From assembly GCA_024036415.1 (NCBI GenBank), contig JAMWET010003400.1, positions 432,200-496,199 of the forward strand: 64,000 nucleotides of DNA. The letters run 5' to 3'. The notes under the pieces were generated by a model. The model saw only the letters and a program-made list of their open reading frames with translations, did not search any database and was not told the DNA's origin. Origin of the DNA: Prochilodus magdalenae (Eukaryota; Chordata; Actinopteri; Characiformes; Prochilodontidae). Shown here one piece after another: positions 1 to 11,534 of the stretch (the first letter of the stretch is position 1; every line of letters begins with the position of its first letter). A program made the translations under genes and the position numbers.

Positions 1-1339
1 TACAGTCAGGGTCAAATCTAGGATTGATTACATTACAAAAAACAAAAAATTTAAAACCATCAAAGACATTATGTCTGTCGACTAGAGAGGACATTCCAGA
101 AGCTGCAGTATTTCTAGACCACTTTTCAAACTTAAACAAGTTTGAGACACTAAGCACACCAAGGCCTCAGTCTTATCCCTTCCACTGAGGCTCGGGTTCA
201 GACTCTCAGGTGGATTTCATCTAATCAACAGGGGCTTTTGTCACTGTTAGTGATCAGAGTTGTGCCAGCTTGAGTGCACGCTGTTTTAAAGCATAGGGGA
301 GATAAGATAAGAAGTTCTGAAAGTCATGTTCAAACTTTCACTCAGATTGTTATCCTGACAATATAAATTCTAATGGAAAAGTGTTTAAAGAGAAACTAGT
401 GACTGGTGCTCCCGGACCTTGGTTCCCTACTTTAAATACGATATGGATGCGAAACAAGTTATTGCAAGGTATAAATATCCGCACATTAAAGTGTATCAGG
501 ATCTATATTTTAAAGTTCGCCCCAGGTCCTCACCAGCATTATATGACACATCTGGTAAACCACTGTGTCATCTACAAGTCAAAGTATGTAAATATATCTA
601 TGTATCAGGTTTACAAGTTGAAAAATGGACATTTTACAGTATGCTGCAGCATCTTTAGCACTAATGTGTGGGGCTATGCTGTTTACGAGGCTATATGCAT
701 AATAGTGATTATATAAAATCAGTGAATGAACATTGGACTGCAGCTTAATTGACATGCTTCTTCTTACTGTTTTACATGTGGGCCTACAAAGGATTACATA
801 CAAGCTCTTATTCCTGGATCCTAACTACCAATTCCACATTGTAATAATAGCATCTTAAGCTCAATTGCAAGAGGCACCGGGGCATTTGTGTTTCCCTACT
901 GACTAAACAAGCTGTTATGTAACGTTCCACATGCCTCCAGAGTGAATACCAGTCTCCCTACTAAACAAACATGGAAAGAAAAGAATAAGAGCTGTATTTA
1001 GAAAGCGTGTCTATCAGCCAGTCACCTCCTGTCTTGAGGTCTATGGCTAATAAAATCATAAGCAAGCCCTTAGACACATGACAAGATTCATTCCCTAAAC
1101 AGGCCGCATCATGTGTGACTACACGGGAGGTGAGGGAGGAACAGAATAACGGCTCCTGCAAGAAGGTGAAACCTTTAAATTTTAGCACAGACTGACACAG
1201 AAGGAAAGGAAAGTCACCCCACATGTTCTGAGAGGTGATGTCTCACGACAATAGCCCGACGCAAGTCCCCATTGGTGCTTAAGCAGTTGGCCTGACCTGG
1301 GCAACATTTGTAACCGGTCTGCAATATATCTCTCAAAAT
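1..1339. other. unique intergenic DNA, no gene seen
   Basis: No exon with a convincing open frame and splice sites, no terminal inverted repeat and no simple repeat is visible. Short ORFs on both strands have no recognisable motif. It reads as ordinary unique non-coding DNA. Confidence 0.5.
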
Positions 1340-1790
1340 GATGTCAATAAGTGTGCGGCCGCTGTTCAATCACTGTCAGCTCGGCCAATTATGGAGCACG
1401 GGTGGCTGTACACCTTTCATACGCTGCCGGGGCTGGGCGGTCACGGGGAGCTGTTGGCTGAGTGATGACACATGAACAAAAGCCAAATTGTTCCGCAATA
1501 ACATGACAAGAGCATTGCTGTGCAGCCCGAGTTGCCATGGCGGCCTGCAGTCGTTGAGCTTGAAATGCTGACAGCGGACCGTCCCCATCACGCAGAGCTG
1601 CTTCCAGGAAAAGATTGCATACTGGTTAAAACAATCAGTGCATCGGACTGAGAATGAGGACTGTTTGTGCATGGGGAGTGTGATTGCAGAGTGTTCTGCA
1701 CAGTTTTCGGGGGAAGTAATGACAGCAATAACAGGCAAACAGTTCCAAAGCCCACATGACTGCATGATGCTCAAGTCAAATTTACCATGC
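1340..1790. other. candidate conserved non-coding block
   Basis: This stretch is more GC-balanced than the AT-rich sequence around it and has no repeat character. The minus strand is open for 132 codons, but the product has no recognisable domain. It might be a conserved regulatory element or an unrecognised exon. This is an impression from composition only; an alignment with other fish genomes would decide. Confidence 0.2.
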
Positions 1791-1828
1791 CATCCAGTGT
1801 TATAAACGAATTAGTAGAAATAGTCAGT

Positions 1829-2065
1829 GGCCACATTATTAAAAACACCTTTACCAGGATTTGTTTAAGAAACCCAGTCATGCTGTAGTGTCTAATATAC
1901 CTGTACTAGCCCCACACACCAAGTAGTACCTGGTCAGCACAGGTCCTGTGGTAATAAACTGACCAACAATGAAGTGATAAACGGTGTCTGACCAACTGTG
2001 TATGGCAATGGATGGCCTAGAGTCTATTACTGTAAACTTAAAGTACTGTGCAATAGTCAGAGACC
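1829..2065. repeat. decayed fragment of a dispersed repeat with a GTGGCCAC-type end
   Basis: The start reads like the end of a common fish repeat (cactggccacttcattag...aacacct), here as GTGGCCACATTATTAAAAAC. The rest is too decayed to follow. A possible opposite end, at 4838-4914, reads TCTAATAAAGAGGATGG. If both belong together, a Tc1 element and a solo LTR later landed inside. Confidence 0.35.
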
Positions 2066-2554
2066 ACCCGTCTCACTTAATTTGCAATTAAATGGGTTAT
2101 TAAACACATTTTCATTTTTCAGAGAAAAGACAAAAAACAGCTTCCAATCCAATCAAGTTTAGTCTTAGAAGTTGGTTACATTGTTTGCTTTTCACAATAC
2201 AAGTAATCTCAAACACATTCAGTGATGTTGAGGTCTGGACTCTGGAGTGGTCATTCAGTTGTTCTGTGAATATCAGCAGCTTCTTTGTTTGATTGGAAGA
2301 AGTTCTTGTTTTGTATTTTTGACAGCTACACATTCTTTTAGACCTATAGCACTAAGGTGGAAAGACAGACAGAAACACAAATGGATGTTTTCAGAGTGGA
2401 ACTTGCTGATCTAATCTGACGGTGACAGTTGGTGGGCTCACATTATTGTTAGAAGTCCCATATTCTTTGGCTATTGCAATTATAATTGAAACTTTTTTTT
2501 TCGAAACTCTTATTTTTTCTTTAATTTTCTCCTTATGCACATGGACTATTTTAT
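2066..2554. other. AT-rich intergenic DNA
   Basis: AT-rich sequence with short T-runs. No gene, inverted repeat or clear mobile element was recognised. Confidence 0.4.
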
Positions 2555-2741
2555 TTGTCGCTGTCCAAAGAAAAACAACATCTCCAAAATTTACTTTTTA
2601 GCAGAGGCCAAAAGCAGAGGGCAAAACAAATGGAACCTAGGGTTATTGTCACTTATGTAATTTTCACACAGTGTAAAAAGAAGCCGATGTGTTCACATGA
2701 TGCATAAAAGTTAAAATCAACAAAAATGGAGATAAATGTCT
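2555..2741 (+). mobile_element. non-autonomous foldback element, family A, truncated copy
   Basis: It begins with GTCGCTGTCCAAAGAAAAAC, contains GATGCATAAAAGTTAAAATC, and stops near CAACAAAAATGGAGATAAAT. The same blocks, on the opposite strand, occur at 19846-20108 and 30110-30373. In those copies both ends carry a CATCACTGTCC-type inverted repeat. Here the distal inverted repeat is lost. No coding capacity is seen. Confidence 0.6.
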
Positions 2742-2821
2742 GTAAAATGAATACATATCTGTTTTAATTACTTGTACTTTGAGTCTATGATTAGAATCTG
2801 ATTTGAGCATTACTCCATATA

Positions 2822-4449
2822 CAGTGGGGAAAATAAGTATTTAGTCAGTCACCAATTGTGCAAGTTGTCCCACTTAAAAAGATGAGAGAGGCCTGTAATT
2901 GACATCATAGGTAGACCTCAACTATGAGAGACAAAATGTGGAAAAAAATTGAGAAAGTCATTTTGTCTGATTTTTAAAGAATTTATTTGCAAATAATGGT
3001 GGAAAATAAGTAGTTGGTCAATAACAAAAGTTCATCTCAATACTTTGTTTATATCATTTGTTGAGCAAATGACAGAGGTCAAACGTTTTCTGTAAGTCTT
3101 CACAAGGTTGGCACACACTGTTGCTGTATGTTGGCCCATTCCCTTTTGTCCATGCAGATCTCCTCTAGAGCAGTGATGTTTTGGGGCTGTCGGCGGGGCA
3201 ACACGGACTTTTCAAACTCCCTCCAAAGGTTTTCGATGGGTTGAGAATTGGCTAGGCCCACTCCAGGACTTTGAAATGTTTCTTACGAAGCCACTCCTTT
3301 GTTGCCCTGGCAGTGTGCTTGGGATCATTGTCATGCTGAAAGATACCCAGCCACGTTTCATCTTCATTGCCCTTGCATGATGGAAGGAGGTTTGCACCCA
3401 AAATCTCACAATACATGGCCCCATTCGATTCTTTCATGTACACGGACCAGTCGTCCTGGTCCCTTTGCAGCAGAAAAACAGCCCCAAAGCATGATGTTTG
3501 CCACACCCCATGGCTTCACAGTTGGTATGGTGTTTCTTTTGCAACTCCGCATTCACTTTCCTCCCAACACGACGATGTTTGTGTTTTTTACCAAATAGTT
3601 GTGGTTTCATCTGACCATATGGACATTTCTCCCAATACTCTTCTGGAACATCCAAATGCTCTTAGCAAACTTCAGACGTGCCTGGATATGGACTGGCTTA
3701 GAGGCAGGGGGACACTGTCTGGCAATGCAAGATCTGAGTCCCTGGCGTGTAGTGTGTTGCGTGATGTGTAGCCTTTGTAACGTTCCGCTTCCTGCAGGTC
3801 ATTCACTAGATGCCCCCCTTGTGGTTCTGGGATGTTTTTCCTGTAATGTGATCATTTTGACCCCACGGGCTGAGATCTTGCTGGAGCCCCAGATCGAGGG
3901 AGATTAGATAGTGGTTCTTGTAGGTCTTCCATTTTCTGATTATTGCTCCCACAGTAGATTTGTTTCTTCACATCAAGCTGCTTGCCTATTGCAGATTCAG
4001 TCCTTCCCAGCCTGGTGCAGGGTCTACAATTCGGTTTCTGGTGTTCCATCCGACACAGCTCTTTCGTCTTCCCATAGTGGAGTTTGGAGTGTGAGTGTTT
4101 GACTGTTGTAGGCAGGTGTCTTTTATACTGTTTAACGACTTCAAACAGGTGGCCATTAATACAGGTAATGAGTGGGGAAAAAAAAGAGGAGCCTCTTAAA
4201 AAACGAAGTTACAGGTCTGTGACAGCCAGAAATCTTGCTTGTTTTGTTATTGACCAAATACTTATTTTCCACCATTATTTGCAAATAAATTCTTTAAAAA
4301 TCAGACAAAATGACTTTCTCAATTTTTTTCCACATTTTGTCTCTCATAGTTGAGGTCTACCTATGATGTCAATTACAGGCCTCTCTCATCTTTTTAAGTG
4401 GGACAACTTGCACAATTGGTGACTGACTAAATACTTATTTTCCCCACTG
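2822..4449 (-). mobile_element. Tc1-like DNA transposon with about 200-bp inverted repeats
   Basis: Both ends carry the same inverted repeat, starting CAGTGGGGAAAATAAGTATT and continuing for about 200 bp up to the segment that reads GGTCAATAACAAAAG on the left. The element is flanked by TA on each side (2820-2821 and 4450-4451), the target duplication of the Tc1/mariner superfamily. The right inverted repeat is nearly identical to the left, so the copy is not very old, but its transposase is broken. The insertion point lies inside the 5-bp target duplication of the solo LTR at 4454-4823, so this element arrived after the LTR. Confidence 0.93.
3040..4090 (-). pseudogene. Tc1-like transposase, frameshifted
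   Basis: A DDE transposase that would cut and paste its own element in the nucleus. The helix-turn-helix region lies around 3852-4049 (ESAIGKQLDVKK, then LPRSGAP). The region around the first catalytic Asp lies near 3600-3640, where SIWSDET is readable in one frame. The second Asp is in [17 protein letters not shown] near 3270-3350, followed by FKVLEW. The C-terminal third, near 3040-3250, continues in another frame. At least three frame changes separate these blocks, and Pro-Asn-Pro-Ile-Glu is not readable in line with the rest. A full family member is about 340 residues; no single frame here exceeds 84 codons on this strand. Non-functional. Confidence 0.85.
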
Positions 4450-4453
4450 TATG

Positions 4454-4823
4454 TGTTACATCTGTCTGTCTATCTGTCTGTCTGTCCCTGTCCATGTGCT
4501 CTTTGTTGTCTTGGTCCATGTACTTCTGTTTGTTTTGTAAGGTGCTCCTCCTGTCTCCGCCCTCTAGTCAGGTCCCCTGTTTGTAGCCCCGCCCCTTCCC
4601 AGGTGTTTCTAGTTAGTCGGTGTTCATTTATACTCCGTGTTGCCTGTGTGTTTGCTTGGTGTTTTGTGTTCATGTTGCATGTTTGAATTCTTATCTGTTA
4701 GATTGGTAATCCTGTTTCTTGTTCCCCCCGTTTGCTTTGTTCCTTGGTTTTGTTTTGTCCTGTTGTTTTGTATTAAACACTTGCGCTTACGTCCTGCCTC
4801 CTCGTCTACCACCCTACGTGACA
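4454..4823 (+). mobile_element. solo LTR, family L copy 1
   Basis: It begins TGTTACATC and ends CTACGTGACA, the TG...CA ends of an LTR. The 5-bp target duplication is ATATG: the right copy is 4824-4828, and the left copy is split by the Tc1 element (A at 2819, TATG at 4450-4453). It carries a polyadenylation-type ATTAAA near the 3' end, followed by a CTTGCGCTTACG-type stretch. A TCTG microsatellite sits at the 5' end. No internal retroelement sequence adjoins, which fits LTR-LTR recombination. Related copies are at 33195-33780 and 54357-54621. The 77-codon ORF inside is not a gene. Confidence 0.75.
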
Positions 4824-4837
4824 ATATGTAGTGAAAC

Positions 4838-4914
4838 GGTGGTATATGGTGATCATAAAGTGGTCAGTCAGTGAAAGTGTAGGTTAAGCGTCTCTAATAA
4901 AGAGGATGGTGAAT
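4838..4914. repeat. end fragment of a dispersed repeat
   Basis: The segment GTCTCTAATAAAGAGGATGG resembles the end of the palindromic fish repeat (taataaagtggacagtgagtg). It may be the partner of 1829-2065. Confidence 0.35.
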
Positions 4915-5199
4915 ATAGATCACTTGATTATTCTCTGTGTAATGTCTTTCATAATGCTCCACACCCTACACTGCTGTATATTGAGTCTATATGGCACAAG
5001 GATCCGCCCTCACATAATGCAAAGACAAATCAATTGTGCTGAATACTAAACAGAGCAGTTTGTGCTCATTCCCACCCTGAAGGCTTGCTGTAAAGTACAA
5101 ATGTTGGGCCGGCCGACGGCACAGATTATAAATGTACTCTGCTAATAGTGCTGCCAATGCTGCTTCAGCACTGCATGCACACATCTATTGTTTTTGCAG

Positions 5200-5274
5200 A
5201 CAGCAGAGGAAGATTCATTGCCAGAAGAGGCCTCCGCCGGCCATGTGGAGAAGCCACTGCTGCGGCTGGCCATC
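5200..5274 (+). other. candidate 75-bp internal exon
   Basis: A pyrimidine-rich acceptor (TTGTTTTTGCAG) precedes it and a good donor (GTAAGC) follows. The block is exactly 25 codons with no stop in the frame from its first base. The predicted peptide begins TAEEDSLPEEASAG and ends EKPLLRLAI. It is GC-rich compared with its flanks. I do not recognise the protein. If real, it may be an alternatively used exon of a gene whose other exons lie outside the window. Chance occurrence is possible. Confidence 0.35.
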
Positions 5275-7105
5275 GTAAGCGAACATGGTGACACATTAGC
5301 AGGGAGCTTTTAATCAGTTCCCTTTAGACTCCGGTTACTCTGATCTGATGACTGATCTGCAGCTGAGACAGTTATCTGCAAGTGGTGTGCTTTTTGGTCA
5401 CGTCACCTTCCTGCCCAGAGATAACACTAAAATCATGTCATTACAGGTAGGACTATGGACTATAAACATGTCTCATGCCCATTGCTTCCCTATGCCTTTG
5501 CCTGTTACGGTTGGTTTGAGCTGTTTAAGTTTGCGGTGTTGATTTTCCTCATCTTCCTACATCTTCCTACAGTTGTCTGATGTTAATTTTGTTTTATGGG
5601 CTTTTCTGGGCAGAATTTGTGTCCGTGCTAAGGGGGCTCTTGCTTTATAGTGCAGGGAGCTGTGGTATAGGTAGTTCTTAAGTAAACCCAGTTTTCTAAT
5701 TGGCTGCTCTAGTTTTATATCAGGGTATAGTGCTGAAATATGCATAGTGATAACTGTGCTGGTGTTAGAAATAGGCTATAGGAGCTGATTTCTTGGAGCA
5801 AGCGAATGCTACACTGACAACAAAGCAAAAAAAAACAAAAAAAAACAACACATACAGCCTGTTAATTAACCATAGAAGTACATTTTTATTAATTATGGTA
5901 AAAACTTTCAGGTATTTAACCTAGAAATACTGCCTACAGTATTTAGTTTTGTAGTTCCACCTACAGAAATAATTGCTCTGACTAAAAGTATTTTTCCATA
6001 ATAAAAAAGTATCAACTATTAAAATGAATGTCTATGAAATAAATGAGAGTCTATTTCTGTGAATTTACAATAAAGTGTTATAATACAGTATATATGTTGG
6101 ATTATTTGCTGCCATTCAGCCTTTTTTTTTCTTTTTTAATTAAATAGGTATTTACCAAATCATTTTGCTTTGGCATTTAAAACACAGTTTAGCCATCATA
6201 CCACAGCATTGGTGGTATCATGCTGGAATTGGACACGACTAAACTGGGGAGAAAATCAGTTAATATAACACTAATAATAATAACTATAAAACTGGCATTT
6301 ATGCATGAGAAAGTAGAGATATCGTCACAAACAAGAGACTCCAGGTGAGCAAGCCGGGGTGACAGTGGCAAGCTACCAATGAATGTAGTTTATTACAGCG
6401 AAAAACCTAGAATATCCATTCCAGCTGCTAAAAGCCTACGCTGATGATCTGTGAGTGAGAATATGAGAACTGTTCAGTGTTTTGTGAGGCAGAAGAAGAA
6501 GTTTAGTTTGTGAAGCAGTAAAGAAAAAAAAGTAAGCAGGATCATCGGATGGGTCAGCAGCATGCAGAAAAGCTTTGACACAGCTCAGGACAGCATGAAG
6601 CTACATGGTCAGAATGGTCAGAAATGCAGGCAAGCAGTGAGCACCCAGTCAAGGCAGAGTAAGCAGCAGGATCAGACTGCACAGGATGGGCAGTAATGCT
6701 GCATCAGAACACACAGTTTGGGTACTAATTCAGTAATTCAGCATGGGTAAGGAAAACACACTGACACTTAATTCTGCTTGGAGAACAGGAACAGTATAAG
6801 ATGTTAACAGTAGTGCAGTAGTGAGTCTGACAGGCCTGGCTAGTACAGCATGTTTAAAAGGGAAAGCCAGAAGGTAACGTCAGTTGCTTAACCTAGTTAG
6901 TTTCAGTAGCCTCGCACAATAACTAATGGTGCTAAGCAAAAGGAACGTACCATTAAGTCAACCTTTGACAATGAAAACATCAGGGTATTTGAAGGAAGGA
7001 AAGTTTAGGAGAACTGCTTATTTGATAACCAGTGCTAACATTTAAAGTGCTACACAGACTGTACTACACATTGGCCAACTAAATGTATTGTAAAATATAT
7101 AGCAT
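5275..7105. other. intergenic DNA, no gene seen
   Basis: Largely unique AT-rich sequence with A-rich tracts near 5825-5850. No repeat family or exon was recognised. Confidence 0.4.
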
Positions 7106-7268
7106 TGTCGCGCTTCCGGGTTTTCCTGGCTCCTCCGGACTCAACTTCCCAGAAGGCATCGCTTGATGACATCACATCCCCCAGTCATCCAGTCAGTTAC
7201 TCGATTGTTTAATAAAGCCCCTCTGACTTTTAGCTCTGCGCGCCAGTCTTGGTTCTTTGTCCCTGACA
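7106..7268 (+). mobile_element. possible short solo LTR
   Basis: It starts TGTCGCGCTTCC and ends CCCTGACA. AATAAAGCCCCTC lies about 55 bp before the end, as in the other LTR copies in the window. The flanking 5-mers, agcat and ggtat, match at only three of five positions, so a target duplication is uncertain. It is much more GC-rich than the surrounding DNA. Confidence 0.4.
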
Positions 7269-8391
7269 GGTATATGAATGCGGGGTAGGGATTGTATTTA
7301 GTTCAGGTTTAGGCTTGTTGTATAGCAAGTTGTTTAAATTCATTATTAAGGATCGAGACTGAATGTTTGCTTGGCAAATTATCACTCATATCATAATTAT
7401 CCACAGAAACGTTTGTGTGCACACTCTTTTCTGTTTTGCCTTATGTAATATAAATAGCCTTCGTGTGATGTTACTACTGACAGCCTACCTTTCCACAGCC
7501 TAGCTTTTGGAACGCAGTTATACTGCTGTTGGTTTCAACGAGAGAACATTTGGAGGACTCATAAAACTCATTAAACTTTTAATACTAATCTTCCCCAAAC
7601 ATCATGCAGTGTGTTACAGCTATGCTAAATTACATTACAGAAATGAGTTAGTGACAGGCTCACACCATTGTGAGCCTATTTTGAAGTTTAGAAACTTCAT
7701 CCGTAGTTTATTCCCATACTAATAAGTCTACATTGCTACTCACATTTAGCCCAAAACTTCACATAGTTGTCCACAAATTTTCTCATTACAGGCTCATATT
7801 TGGCCTGTGGGGCTATGGGGGACTCTTGTTTACAAATAACCGGTAGTATGTACTCAAAGATTTATAATGTGATAAAAATTGTAATGAAAGTACCAGATTA
7901 GGCAATAAGATATTAAAGATAGTAGAGTTATCATAAATGTCATTTGTCTGCAGAACAAGATATTGTGTGGACTACTAAACCAAAACCTGACCAAGCAGTT
8001 TTTGTGTTTTGTGGTTACCTTCTTGCATGTTCCAGGATCAGCAGAATCAGCTGTGATTGTTAGAGCTGCCTAGAATTTTTACTCTTCGAGCGCACAGAGA
8101 GTGAAGGCTTGTGATGGTGTCTGGCAAGGCATGGGTAAATGGTGGCGTGGTCGTCCTCGAAAGAAACAGCACAAATGCCATCATTCTTTAGAAGGTAATA
8201 TCCTGTGGTGTTTGTTTTTACCATAACCCATCTGAAACCCCTGAACATTATGTATCAGAGTAGTAGCCGTGGGGTACTTTAGCCTCTAATACATGTAAAG
8301 AGCCCTTTTGCCTTTTTGTAGGCAGAGAATGTGCACTTGCTGGAGAGAGACAGAAAGAGACTCTCAGCATAACCTTTTAATGCTACAGAAA
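7269..8391. other. intergenic DNA, no gene seen
   Basis: No recognisable coding exon, inverted repeat or known repeat. Small ORFs have no domain signature. Confidence 0.4.
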
Positions 8392-8466
8392 TAGAGAGAC
8401 AGAGAGAGAGAGAGAGAGAGATGGAGAGAGAGAGACGGAGAGAGAGAGCAAGAGAGAGAGACACAA

Positions 8467-8532
<66 letters not shown>

Positions 8533-8554
8533 CGAGAGGGAGGGAGAAAGAGAT
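8392..8554 (+). repeat. (GA)n microsatellite, interrupted
   Basis: An almost purely purine tract of GA repeats with a few interruptions. The long uninterrupted part is about 8471-8527. It produces Ser-Leu repeat ORFs on the minus strand that are artefacts. Confidence 0.95.
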
Positions 8555-9041
8555 GTGCTCTAAGACATGAGTGGGTGTTTCTCGACAAGAGCAGTTGAAA
8601 CACATTCCTGCCCTTAATTTCTCATTTTGTAGTCACATATACGGAACATACTTGCTGACAGTAATTCACATCTCACTTGCCACAGAATTGACCACTTGGT
8701 GTGCGGATGGGAGGAACTCCATTAGGCCTAGACAGAAAATAGACATGCTGCTTTAGAGTCAGCAGCTTCAAAAATCTCCTCGTATGGCAAGCCTCGCATG
8801 CCAATCAAATTCTGTATATTAATAAAAATAGAAAGAAAAAAGAAAAAAAGGAAAATACACTCAATAAGTTGCCAAATAAACAGACAGGTTTGTGCTCCTG
8901 CTAACGGAAAATGATATTATCACTGTTTCACTTCTCACTATCTTCTTCACATACCTTCTTCAAAAGACTACCATCAAAAGAAGCTGCACCCGGAAGGAAG
9001 TGTGGGATTGCCATACTATTGAGAAGGCAGATAAAGGTTCA
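8555..9041. other. intergenic DNA, no gene seen
   Basis: An A-rich patch near 8820-8860. Nothing else was recognised. Confidence 0.4.
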
Positions 9042-9664
9042 TTAAGTATTATGATAAATGTAGACTGATATGGGTAATATTAATAGAGCTACACATACAG
9101 AAGTAGAGTTGTAGAGGTTCCTAATGGTGTCCTGTGATAATCCATTCCATGCAGCTTGAATATTCTTATACAGTTCCTGCAGTTTGTGTGGTAGGGGTGG
9201 AGGTAGAGTGACACCAGGACTTCTAGACGTGTGACATGACAGTGAATCATTCATCTTGGTGATGCACTGAAGATGGCCCACTGCCATTCTGAGTCACTCT
9301 ATGGCAGTCTTGCACGACACTATTGCAGTCTTTGGTGATGTTGACATGGTGTTAAGGGAAGTCATTGTAATGGTTGGGCATGCATGTAGTTCACTACTTC
9401 AGCTACTTTCTTTACACTATGGCCTTTGGCACGGCCAAATGCAATCACTCCTTTTTGACGATCATTAACATCTGCTTTAAGACCCATTTTCCACACATCG
9501 AACTGATCATTGATGCATTTGGTTATTTTACATTTTGTTGTTGTTTTAAAAACTGTGGTAAAATCACTGTGACTCTGGCCTCTTATGACATTTTGCTTTA
9601 TTGAACTATTTGGTTTTTCTCTTGTGGCAAAAAATCCAATATCGGAGACCTCAAAGCCTCTCAA
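9042..9664 (-). pseudogene. Tc1-like transposase remnant, family B, internally deleted
   Basis: The minus strand near 9362-9664 encodes a helix-turn-helix-like N-terminal piece (KADVNDRQKGVIAFGRAKGH, then SVKKVAE). The piece at 9042-9287 encodes a Tc1-type C-terminal segment (LQELYKNIQAAWNGLSQDTI, then RNLYNS). The catalytic DDE core that should lie between them is missing. Related remnants are at 22985-23240 (shares CAGTCTTTGGTGATGTTGAC), at 24640-24925, and at 40650-40862 (the same N-terminal motif, continuing KRTVIQFYNQW). It is a dead internally deleted copy; the outer ends were not located. Confidence 0.7.
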
Positions 9665-9829
9665 AGATTGAAGCAGGCTGTTTCTTCACAGGTATGACAG
9701 TGTTACAAAAGGACACTTTAAGGGACAGACAGCTCTGTCAGTCAGGCTGTCATGCACATCAGACAGGCCATAAGGACTCAACGTGCCCGGCTGCTGCTAC
9801 CATTAATTGTCTTTAGCTGGCCGCTGTGA

Positions 9830-10080
9830 GATACAGAGAAAGGGCTGAACTGCTTTCTGATCTCTGACCGTGTTGTCTCATTGGATTGCTCTGAAAAGTG
9901 CAGCCTTCCCGTCATAAATATGCATGATTGCTGCCTGATTTCTTTCAGGCGTAGTGCTGGCTCCCTGAGAATTTACAAACAGTGCTGGAAGGTTACGCCG
10001 GCTCTAATTCATGAGTTAATTATTTGCCGCATGAACTGATAACCCAGCAACCACAATGTCAGGGAATAAGAGCATAACAA
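9830..10080. other. candidate conserved non-coding block
   Basis: Non-repetitive sequence with homeobox- and octamer-like words (ATAAATATGCATG, TGAGTTAATTATTTGC). No open frame of note. The impression of conservation comes from composition and motif density only. Confidence 0.2.
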
Positions 10081-11274
10081 CAAACTACTGAAATAAGGTA
10101 ATGCTGTTACAGAAGGGGAATCCTCCCAAAATGTCAACTGATGATAACCCATCCCCTGGTATGTTTGTAAAATCCACAGGGACATTGCAAGATTGCATGG
10201 TAACATCTGTATTAAAGGTGTTGCACAGCGTTAGCTCCATGTTTCCTGAGAGTACAAGATATGACATATCACCAGCCAGTGCATTCTCCATTTACCATAT
10301 GAGAACACTAGAGCATAAACAGAAAATTTATCAGACACTTTAAATTCATAATGCAAATGATTGCATCATTAAGCATACCAACAGTGCCAGGCAACCATCT
10401 AAGCGAGGCAAGCAAACCATGGTTCCCTTCGGAAGAGTCCTCTGGAAAAAAGCCCAGCTTAAAACATGTTGGGTTATGCAACTTTCTCAGAAAACGTTAC
10501 TCGTACAGAATCTGCTTTTGTATTGTTCAGAGGTTCGGAGTGGCACTACCGTCCAAAAACCTGCCCATTTAAAAAAAAATATTTTAAACTTCAGCAATTC
10601 CAAAGCCAGCCATTATCCATTATCCAAGAGGAAGAAGTATACACCCTCCTGGCTGGAGTTTTAATCGAGACTGAAATTTGACACATTTAAATGACAACTT
10701 TGTAACAATCTAACCAATATCGTATTTTGATTTCAACCCCAACCTGAGCCTAACAAAATTCTGTCCAAACCCAACCCAAACTACATCATGAGCATATCAG
10801 ACCGAAACTAATCAAAGTAAAATAAATTTCTACCTAAAACTGACCCAAACCGACTCTATCAGCCAAGGTGCCAAATAAAACCGAATACAATAGTGCCAGT
10901 TATCATGTAGCGTGTCACGTTTTTAGCCTGGCTAAACTTATCATAATGCACCATTCTGAAGGTACACCTGACCAGAGCAGCCACTGCACACCGCTTCACT
11001 ACACATGTTCGGTAGTGAAGTTTATACAAGCACAGATTCTGTGAAACTGAGTGTTTTGGGATGTAGAGGATGAGTGCTGCTTATTTTGATCTAGTTTTAG
11101 ACAGGGAGGAATCATTTCTTTTATTTTCAGCTTAGCTTTGTAGTCAATAGTTGTCTTGTTTATTATTTTAGGTGAATTCATGCCAAGTCATCACGTCTGT
11201 TTCTGCACATAAAGAATGTTACATATACTGTACTGTCAACAGTATGTAGAGAGCTAACCATCACACTTAAATCC
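10081..11274. other. intergenic DNA with a degenerate CCAAACC-rich stretch
   Basis: Three overlapping short ORFs near 10350-10680 are without recognisable motifs. At about 10725-10870 the words AACCTGA, CCAAACC and CCCAACCC recur loosely, as in a very decayed short tandem repeat. No gene was recognised. Confidence 0.4.
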
Positions 11275-11520
11275 ATTGGCCACTTCATTAGCATACGCCT
11301 CCTTGCTCCTCTTACCATATCGGAGCACCATATAGTTCTACAATTACACACTGTAATCCATCTGTTTTTACTCTGTTCTTTAATAGTTAGCCCCACCAAG
11401 AGCAGATATTATTTGGGTGGTGGATCATTCTTAGCACTGCAGTGACACTGGTGTGGTGGTCGTGTGATACTGTGTGTTGAACTGGTACATATGAATCAGG
11501 TACAACAGTGTCTGAGGTGA
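11275..11520 (+). mobile_element. fragment of the palindromic non-autonomous element, family P
   Basis: It opens with TTGGCCACTTCATTAGCATA and contains GTTCTACAATTACACACTGT and GGGTGGTGGATCATTCTTAG. The same words recur at 17811-18262, 29848-30087, 33891-34297 and 42139-42336. Only the left half is present. Non-coding. Confidence 0.65.
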
Positions 11521-11534
11521 ACTTAATGAACTGG

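Noticed and set aside
3299..3907. Plus-strand ORFs of 99-134 codons
   Set aside because: They are antisense shadows of the Tc1 transposase remnant on the minus strand.
4453..4831. ORFs of 64-77 codons as a gene
   Set aside because: They lie entirely within the solo LTR and have low-complexity Cys/Leu/Val composition without a domain.
8279..8605. Minus ORFs with Ser-Leu repeats
   Set aside because: They are translations of the (GA)n microsatellite.
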